NCBI RefSeq assembly: GCF_013385985.1
Contig: NZ_JACAOY010000015.1
Location: 72,062-123,546 of the forward strand
Source: Pseudomonas sp. B6002
Lineage (GTDB): Bacteria; Pseudomonadota; Gammaproteobacteria; Pseudomonadales; Pseudomonadaceae
DNA: 51,485 bases
Reading direction: 5' to 3'
Made by a program: the position numbers and the translations under genes. Positions 46,453 through 51,485 of this stretch are shown here, in pieces. Below the pieces are notes generated by a model. That model made no database searches and had not been told where the DNA came from. It worked only from the letters and a program-made list of their open reading frames with translations. Every line of letters starts with the position of its first letter. The first letter of the stretch is position 1.

Positions 46453-47361
46453 TTACAGGGATTCAGTGTGCTGCTGGCGGCGGAATTGCCCCGGCGCCAA
46501 GCCGTGTGCCTTGCGGAAACAGCGGGAAAAGTACGCCTCATCGGTGAAGCCACAGCGCTGGGCGATAACGCCGATCAACTGCGCACTGTTGAGCAACAAG
46601 GTACGCGCCAGTTGCATGCGACGGTCGAGCACCAGTTGGGAGAACGGTTTGCCGGTCTCCTTGCGCAACAAGTGAGTGAGGTAATTGGGCGACAGGAAAG
46701 CCGCGGCGGCGGTGTCTGTCAGGTTGAGGGTGGGTTCGTGCAGGTGCTCGCGGATATGCCCCTGCACCCGTGCCAGCGCGTCCTTGCGCCCGCGCCGGGT
46801 GGCGTTGCTGGCGGCAAATGCCTGCAGCGGCTCGGCGTAGGCCTGGCACACCAGGCCGATCAGCTGGAACAGGTAGCCCTTGAGGCGCTCGCGCGCGCCG
46901 AAGGTGCGGTGGGCGTCGAGGGCACGCATCTGGGTGAGCCAGGTTCGCACTTCTTCGAAGGCCGCGTCGTCGAGGATGAAGTCCAGCTGTTCCTGGAAGC
47001 GAAACGGTGCCAGTTCTGGCGCCTGGCCGATGGGGATGTCTTCCAGGTCCAGTGGGTCGCACGTCAGCTGGGGCAGGAAAAACGCCTGGCTGAAGTTGAT
47101 CAGCATGAACTCGCCATCCTCGGGATGAGGGATCACGTGCAGGCGATGGGGCAAGATGAACGCCAGGGCCTTGTGCGGAAACGGCCGCACCGCGCCGCCG
47201 ATATGCTGCACGGTGTCGCCGCCGAGGTTGATCTGGATCTGGAAATACTCATGGCGATGGGGGCTGGTCAGCGCCGCCCGCCCGCGTTTGTCGCGGATAT
47301 AGAAGTCGGGGCGGTCGCTGCGTTGTTCCATGCCATAGGTGGTGACGCGGGTGCCTGGCAT
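46453..47361 (-). CDS. AraC-family transcriptional regulator
   Basis: 302-residue regulator. An N-terminal cupin-type sensor domain (HRHEYFQIQINLGGDTVQHI, then ALAFILPHRLHVIPHP) is followed by a C-terminal double helix-turn-helix with AAFLSPNYLTHLLRKETGKPF and RCGFTDEAYFSRCFRKAHGLAPGQFR. It lies 36 nt downstream of the fumarylacetoacetate-hydrolase-family gene on the same strand and probably regulates a catabolic set containing it. GAGAG precedes the ATG. Confidence 0.92.
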   Translation of the reverse strand: MPGTRVTTYGMEQRSDRPDFYIRDKRGRAALTSPHRHEYFQIQINLGGDTVQHIGGAVRPFPHKALAFILPHRLHVIPHPEDGEFMLINFSQAFFLPQLTCDPLDLEDIPIGQAPELAPFRFQEQLDFILDDAAFEEVRTWLTQMRALDAHRTFGARERLKGYLFQLIGLVCQAYAEPLQAFAASNATRRGRKDALARVQGHIREHLHEPTLNLTDTAAAAFLSPNYLTHLLRKETGKPFSQLVLDRRMQLARTLLLNSAQLIGVIAQRCGFTDEAYFSRCFRKAHGLAPGQFRRQQHTESL

Positions 47362-47397
47362 AACAGTCTCTCGGGTGGCCTGGGCACCACTTTAGCC

Positions 47398-48093
47398 TCA
47401 ACCCTGGCTGAGGGTGAAACGCAACTCGCCAATGCCGTCGATGCCGGCCGTGAGCACATCCCCCGGCTGCACGGCACCCACACCTGCGGGCGTACCGGTG
47501 AAAATCAGGTCGCCCGCCTTGAGCGCCACGGATTTGGACGCGTGGCTGATCACTTCGCTGACGGACCAGATCAGGTCGGCCAAGTCACCCACTTGGCGTT
47601 GTTCGCCGTTGACCTTGAGCCAGATTTTCCCCGTGGAGGGATGGCCGATGGCACTCACGGGCCGCAAGGCGGTGGTCGGCGCCGACTCATCAAACGCCTT
47701 GGCCCAATCCCACGGACGGGAGAGTTTTTTCGCCTGGGCTTGCAGGTCGCGGCGGGTCAGGTCGATGCCAACGCCATACCCCCAGATATGCGACAACGCC
47801 TCTTCAGGGCTGATATCCACCCCACCCTTGCCGATGGCCACCACCAGTTCCACTTCATGGTGCAGGTCGGCGGTCAGCGGCGGGTAAGCGATCACCCTTT
47901 CGGCGGGCACGACGGCATCCGCCGGTTTCATAAAGAAAAACGGCGGCTCGCGGTCTGGGTCATGGCCCATTTCCCGGGCGTGCTCGCTGTAGTTGCGTCC
48001 CACACAAAATACCCGGCGCAGCGGGAAACGTGCGTCGCTGCCCTGGATGGCAAGGGAGGGAATGTGCGCGGGGGTGAATACGTAATCAGTCAT
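47398..48093 (-). CDS. Fumarylacetoacetate hydrolase-family enzyme
   Basis: 231-residue metal-dependent hydrolase or isomerase of the FAH superfamily, short form. Features: VGRNYSEHAREMG near residue 32, FFFMKPADAVVP, the metal ligands in HHEVELVVAIGKGG (Glu-x-Glu) and the later Asp in GYGVGIDLTRRDLQ; C-terminal GDLIFTGTPAGVGAVQPGD. It resembles fumarylpyruvate hydrolase and 2-hydroxyhepta-2,4-diene-1,7-dioate isomerase; the exact substrate is unknown. The ATG at 48093 follows GAAGAGG. In one unit with the AraC gene. Confidence 0.9.
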   Translation of the reverse strand: MTDYVFTPAHIPSLAIQGSDARFPLRRVFCVGRNYSEHAREMGHDPDREPPFFFMKPADAVVPAERVIAYPPLTADLHHEVELVVAIGKGGVDISPEEALSHIWGYGVGIDLTRRDLQAQAKKLSRPWDWAKAFDESAPTTALRPVSAIGHPSTGKIWLKVNGEQRQVGDLADLIWSVSEVISHASKSVALKAGDLIFTGTPAGVGAVQPGDVLTAGIDGIGELRFTLSQG

Positions 48094-48200
48094 GGCCTGT
48101 GCCTCTTCGTTTACCTGGCGCCAGTATGGCGAGGGGCACGAGGGCAAAGTTGGACAGGCTTACGCAGATTTTGCACTGGCCGGTGCTTTGCGAGAGGCCA

Positions 48201-48530
48201 TCATTTACGCGCTACTTTGTACCGCAGGCAATCCTGGTAAAAGCTCTGGCGAATCGCCTCGGGTTTCAGCCGGGAACGGCTGTCATAGGTCTGCTCGGTG
48301 ATGCCCATGGCCATCATGCGCATCCACGATTTGCTGAACTTGATGGTCTGGATCTTCTGCCGCGCGGCATACAGCGACACGCCCGACAGCTTGAGTTCCT
48401 GAGCCCTGGCGGCCGTGCCAGCGCCCCAACTGCACATGTACTTGTCACCCTCGCGCAGCTCCCGTGCCTGCACGGCAGCCGCGCCGCCTGCCAGGGAGCA
48501 GGCGATCAGCATGATTCCAACAGTGCGCAT
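48201..48530 (-). CDS. Hypothetical exported protein
   Basis: 109-residue protein with a signal peptide (about residues 1-22, ending VQA). The mature part has two cysteines (YMCSWG and YQDCLRY) that could form a disulfide, and a basic helical middle. Starts at 48530, 48536 (ATG) or a GTG at 48542 are possible; GGTGGGG lies six bases before the first. I recognise no family. Confidence 0.7.
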   Translation of the reverse strand: MRTVGIMLIACSLAGGAAAVQARELREGDKYMCSWGAGTAARAQELKLSGVSLYAARQKIQTIKFSKSWMRMMAMGITEQTYDSRSRLKPEAIRQSFYQDCLRYKVARK

Positions 48531-48621
48531 TTGCATCCCCACCTAACCACCTGAAAATAAAAGCGATTCTGGCGAGGATTTTGTTACAAAGGGGCCATTA
48601 AATTGCCTTATCGGCGCATTT

Positions 48622-51123
48622 TTACCACTGATAGGTCGCACTCGCCTGCACGGTGCGCTGCGAGCCGTACCAGCACCACGAGTACGAGTAGCACGAGGCC
48701 ACGTACTCTTTATTGGCCAGGTTGGTGGCGTTCAATGCCAGGCGCAGGTTGTCTTTGAGGCTGGTGATGTTCGGGATGTCGTAATGCACCGCCGCGTCGA
48801 ACAAGGTGTAGCCCGGCACTTTCAGGGTGTTGGCAGTATCGCCCCAGGACGACCCGACATACCGCGCACCAGCGCCCGCACCAAAGCCTTTCAGGCTGCC
48901 GTCATGGAAGGTGTAGTCCGCCCACGCCGACGCGGTATGGCGCGGCACGCCGTAGGTGGTGGTGCCCTCGGCGGCGATGGCCGGGCCTACGCCCACATCG
49001 CTGATCGGCGCATAACGCACGGTGCTGTTGGACTTGCTGATGCGGTTGTCCAGGTAGGCATAGGCGGCGGTGATGTCCAGGTTGTCATTGAGGCTGGCCT
49101 TGCCTTCGAGCTCAAAGCCACGGGACTGCACTTCGCCATCCTGGCTTTGGCAGCGGCCGGTGCCGCACAGGTGCGTCGGGTCCGGGTCGGTGGTGAGCAC
49201 GTTGGTCTGGCGCAGGTCGAAGATCGCGGCGGTGATAAAGCTGTTGCTGCCAGGTGGCTGGTACTTGATGCCCACTTCATACTGCTTGCCTTCGGTAGGC
49301 TTGAACACCGAACCTCCATACCCCGTGCCCGATTGCGGCTGGAACGACTCCGAATAGCTGGCGTACGGCGCCAGGCCGTTATCGAACAGGTAGACCAGCC
49401 CCACGCGGCCGGTAAAGGCCTTGCTGTCCAGGGACGATTTGGCCTTGGCACCGGTGCTGAGGGTCTGCGTGCTGTTGTCGGTGCTGGCCCAGTCATAGCG
49501 GCCACCCAGCAGCAGCACCCACTTGTCCCACTTCATCTGCTCTTGCAGGTAAACGCCGGTCTGCTCGCTGCGCGACGTGCCGTCGGTGGTATACGCGGGC
49601 ACCGGAACCGCCGCGCCGTACACCGGATTGAATATATCCAGGGTTGGGCCCGCGGTGTACACGCCGGAGCCCTGCTTGGTGTCGGTGCTGGTGTTTTGAT
49701 AGTCGAGCCCCATCAGCAGCGTGTGCTGCAGCGGGCCGGTGTCGAATTTGGCTTGCAGCTGATTGTCGAGGGTGTAGGCATCCATGTCGACGTCAGCGGC
49801 AATGGTAGAGCGTCGGATGGTGCGGTAATCCGCCATCAGGTAGTTGTTGTAGAGACTGCGGTACTGGCCTTCGCTGCGCAGGTAGCGCGCGTTCTGGCGT
49901 ACGGTCCACACATCATCGAAGTGATGCTCAAAGGCGTAACCGATGGAGTAATACTCACGGTTGCTCTGCTCGAAGTTCTTCTCGCCGTCATAGAAATCCA
50001 CGTCGATGCTGCGCCCGGTCGGGCTGTGCAACACCGATCCCCAGGCCGGCACCGAACCGTAGGACGCGCCCTTGGGGTCCTTCTGAAAGTGCCCGAGCAG
50101 CGTGAGCGACGTCGCCTCGTCCGGGCGCCAGGTGAATGCGGTGGACAGCGACTGACGGCGGGTCTCGGTGTGATCCACTTGCCCATCTGCATCGTCGAAA
50201 AGCCCGGCGACGCGGTAGGAATAAACGCCCTGATCATCGATCGGCCCGCTCAGGTCGAAGGTGGTGCGCTTCTTGTTGAAGGTGCCGTACTCCACGCCGA
50301 CTTCATGAAACGGCGTATCCAGCGGGCGCTTGGTGACCATGTTGATCACGCCGCTGGGCGTGCCCTGCCCGTACAGTACCGACGCCGGCCCGCGCAGCAC
50401 TTCGACGCGCTCCAGGTCGAAGGCGTCCTTTTGCGGCAACGCATCGCGACTGGACGGCATGCGCAGGCCATCCAGATAGGTGGCCGGGGCAAAGCCACGG
50501 ATAGTCAGTTGGTCCAGGCGCGATGCCGTGGCACCACGGGTTTCCGGGATCACGGCGGCGCTGTAACGCAGGATCTGGTTGAGGCTCTCGGCGTTCTGCG
50601 CGCGCATCTGGTCCTTGGTGACAATCGAGATCGACTGCGGGGTTTCGATCAACGCGGTGTCGGTCTTGGTGCCCGACAGGCTGCGCGTCGCCACGTAGCC
50701 GGACACCGGCCCGGTGGGGCTTTCGGCCTGGTAGGCGCCGCTGATGGTGGTGGCCTGCAACTCCATGGCCCCGCCGTTATCCGGGATCGGCTCCAGGCGG
50801 TAACGGTCGGCGGAAATCTTCAGGGCCTGCAGGCCACTGCCGGCGAGCAACTGGTTCAGCGCCGCGTCGGTGTCGTACTGCCCGCTCAAGCCATTGCTGT
50901 GCTTGCCCCGCGCCAGGCTCGCATCAAACGCCAGCACGAGGTTGGCCTGCTCGGCCAGGCTGTTGAGCGCCTGGCTCAGATCACCCGCAGGAATCGAGAA
51001 GCGGCGCAGCGCGCTGCTGCTTTCTTCGGCAAAGGCAGGTTGAACAGACAGCAACGGCACGGCGGCAAAGGCGAACGCCACTGACAGGGCCAGTGGGTGC
51101 AAGGGACGAGCAAGGCGCGACAT
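48622..51123 (-). CDS. TonB-dependent siderophore receptor with STN domain (FhuA/FiuA-like)
   Basis: 833-residue outer-membrane receptor. Signal peptide about 1-32. An STN signalling domain (about residues 35-115, FSIPAGDLSQALNSLAEQANL, then LLAGSGLQALKIS) means it can report occupancy to an inner-membrane anti-sigma factor. Plug domain: TPQSISIVTKDQM, RGFAPATYLDGLR and VLRGPASVLYGQGTPSGVINMVTK. The 22-strand barrel ends in ...ATYQW, an aromatic C-terminus. The final region NLANKEYVASCYSYSWC resembles FhuA/FiuA ferrichrome receptors. The sigma/anti-sigma pair that would answer it is not adjacent here. Start at 51123 with AGGA upstream. Confidence 0.93.
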   Translation of the reverse strand: MSRLARPLHPLALSVAFAFAAVPLLSVQPAFAEESSSALRRFSIPAGDLSQALNSLAEQANLVLAFDASLARGKHSNGLSGQYDTDAALNQLLAGSGLQALKISADRYRLEPIPDNGGAMELQATTISGAYQAESPTGPVSGYVATRSLSGTKTDTALIETPQSISIVTKDQMRAQNAESLNQILRYSAAVIPETRGATASRLDQLTIRGFAPATYLDGLRMPSSRDALPQKDAFDLERVEVLRGPASVLYGQGTPSGVINMVTKRPLDTPFHEVGVEYGTFNKKRTTFDLSGPIDDQGVYSYRVAGLFDDADGQVDHTETRRQSLSTAFTWRPDEATSLTLLGHFQKDPKGASYGSVPAWGSVLHSPTGRSIDVDFYDGEKNFEQSNREYYSIGYAFEHHFDDVWTVRQNARYLRSEGQYRSLYNNYLMADYRTIRRSTIAADVDMDAYTLDNQLQAKFDTGPLQHTLLMGLDYQNTSTDTKQGSGVYTAGPTLDIFNPVYGAAVPVPAYTTDGTSRSEQTGVYLQEQMKWDKWVLLLGGRYDWASTDNSTQTLSTGAKAKSSLDSKAFTGRVGLVYLFDNGLAPYASYSESFQPQSGTGYGGSVFKPTEGKQYEVGIKYQPPGSNSFITAAIFDLRQTNVLTTDPDPTHLCGTGRCQSQDGEVQSRGFELEGKASLNDNLDITAAYAYLDNRISKSNSTVRYAPISDVGVGPAIAAEGTTTYGVPRHTASAWADYTFHDGSLKGFGAGAGARYVGSSWGDTANTLKVPGYTLFDAAVHYDIPNITSLKDNLRLALNATNLANKEYVASCYSYSWCWYGSQRTVQASATYQW

Positions 51124-51136
51124 GGGAAATCCTGCG

Positions 51137-51153
51137 TAATAGAGGTTCTATTA
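51137..51153. promoter_or_regulatory. Palindrome before the TonB receptor gene
   Basis: Perfect inverted repeat TAATAGA-GGT-TCTATTA, ending 13 nt upstream of the receptor start codon. It does not match a Fur box (GATAATGATAATCATTATC type). It could be an operator or an mRNA hairpin near the ribosome site. Confidence 0.45.
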
Positions 51154-51375
51154 ACCATGACGGCCAGGTCGGAAAATCGGGCAAGGATGAGAGCCATTTT
51201 TATTTGCGCGGCTTTTCGCTATGAGCCGGATCGCTTTTTTTCGTAATCTCCTGGGCTAGTTTTTCGCGGTTTTTTCCCGCTCTACGTCATCCCATTCTGA
51301 TTTTTTCAACCGTTCATCCCGCCGCTTTTTGCTGCGGCAGACTCCGACGCCTTGCCCTTCGACGAGACGTCACGG

Positions 51376-51485
51376 ATGACACACACCGCCCACATTGCCT
51401 TTATCGAACACGAGCTGGATGGCTTCCATCAGAGCCTGGCGGAGTATCGCCAGCAGATGGGCGCCTGGTACGCGCAGGCGTTGGA
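51376..51485 (+). CDS. Partial gene, unidentified, runs off the window
   Basis: The first 36 codons of a plus-strand gene cut by the window end: MTHTAHIAFIEHELDGFHQS, then LAEYRQQMGAWYAQAL. Soluble, helical start without signal peptide. The weak purine stretch CACGG precedes the ATG. It is divergent from the TonB receptor gene across 252 nt that are AT-rich and otherwise featureless apart from the palindrome. Too little sequence to name. Confidence 0.5.
   Translation, partial: MTHTAHIAFIEHELDGFHQSLAEYRQQMGAWYAQAL

Noticed and set aside
46420-48240. 606-codon plus-strand frame across an AraC gene and an FAH-family gene
   Set aside because: It runs antisense through two genes with clear families and ribosome sites.
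48784-51084. 766-codon open frame antisense to the TonB receptor
   Set aside because: Low-complexity Gly/Arg/Val-rich product with no domain; the opposite strand encodes a full receptor.
42637-51123. The ECF sigma at 42.6 kb as partner of the STN-type receptor
   Set aside because: Its coupled genes are a membrane anti-sigma candidate and a CnrX/Spy-like sensor, not a FecR-type anti-sigma; the receptor is 5 kb away with unrelated genes between.
51124-51240. Fur box upstream of the TonB receptor
   Set aside because: No stretch comes close to the 19-bp Fur consensus; only an unrelated dyad is present.

Overview
The window is a GC-rich chromosomal segment that reads as a Pseudomonas of the P. 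fluorescens group. Support for this comes from the gene order (cti-metH, cysI-DUF934, ldcA-dnaQ-rnhA-methyltransferase-gloB-mltD-npp transporter), which I recall as shared with P. aeruginosa PAO1. Further support comes from five REP-type inverted repeats of the fluorescens kind (GTAGGAGC..CTTGCC) and from Pseudomonas-specific small families (DUF2388, DUF1652, DUF2970). I saw no rRNA, tRNA, CRISPR array, prophage or insertion sequence.

Region 1 (1-13.5 kb) is housekeeping and redox metabolism. It holds the periplasmic cis/trans fatty acid isomerase, cobalamin-dependent methionine synthase with a MetR-like box in front, and sulfite reductase with its DUF934 partner overlapping it. A MerR regulator faces an old-yellow-enzyme reductase across a perfect palindromic operator. 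Pyruvate:quinone oxidoreductase and a ChrR-type FMN reductase follow.

Region 2 (13.7-22.4 kb) has small proteins of unknown role, an orphan GspG-like pseudopilin lacking Glu5 and a LysR regulator. Lysine decarboxylase is coupled to a GNAT acetyltransferase. Then come dnaQ, rnhA, a SAM methyltransferase and glyoxalase II.

Region 3 (22.4-32.9 kb) is the lytic transglycosylase MltD followed by a tight operon for a Yej/Npp-type peptide ABC importer with two tandem binding proteins. An AraC regulator is stop-start coupled to its last gene and runs tail to tail into a LysE-type exporter. Lytic transglycosylase plus peptide importer suggests a link to cell-wall peptide uptake, but this is inference.

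Region 4 (33-40 kb) is accessory. It contains an exported alpha/beta hydrolase, a phospholipase-D-fold protein, HxlR/short-chain dehydrogenase and Rrf2/thioredoxin-reductase-like pairs, a T2-family ribonuclease and a Gfo/Idh/MocA oxidoreductase.

Region 5 (40-44.2 kb) is a minus-strand cluster. A WxxGxW-repeat exported protein is followed by an ECF sigma factor, a membrane anti-sigma candidate and a CnrX/Spy-like periplasmic sensor, the last three overlapping by ATGA. Downstream are a papain-fold (C39-like) cysteine peptidase candidate and a lipoprotein with an extra membrane segment.

Region 6 (44.4-51.5 kb) has a PAS-GGDEF diguanylate cyclase and an AT-rich intergenic region. In that region a promoter and an intrinsic terminator on the minus strand frame a candidate small RNA of about 70 nt. 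Two GNAT/AraC units, a fumarylacetoacetate-hydrolase-family enzyme and a large FhuA/FiuA-like TonB receptor with an STN signalling domain follow. The 5' end of an unidentified gene closes the window.

The most promising leads are the 45.4 kb small RNA candidate, the sigma/anti-sigma/sensor cluster with its neighbouring cysteine peptidase, and the operator palindromes embedded in promoters.
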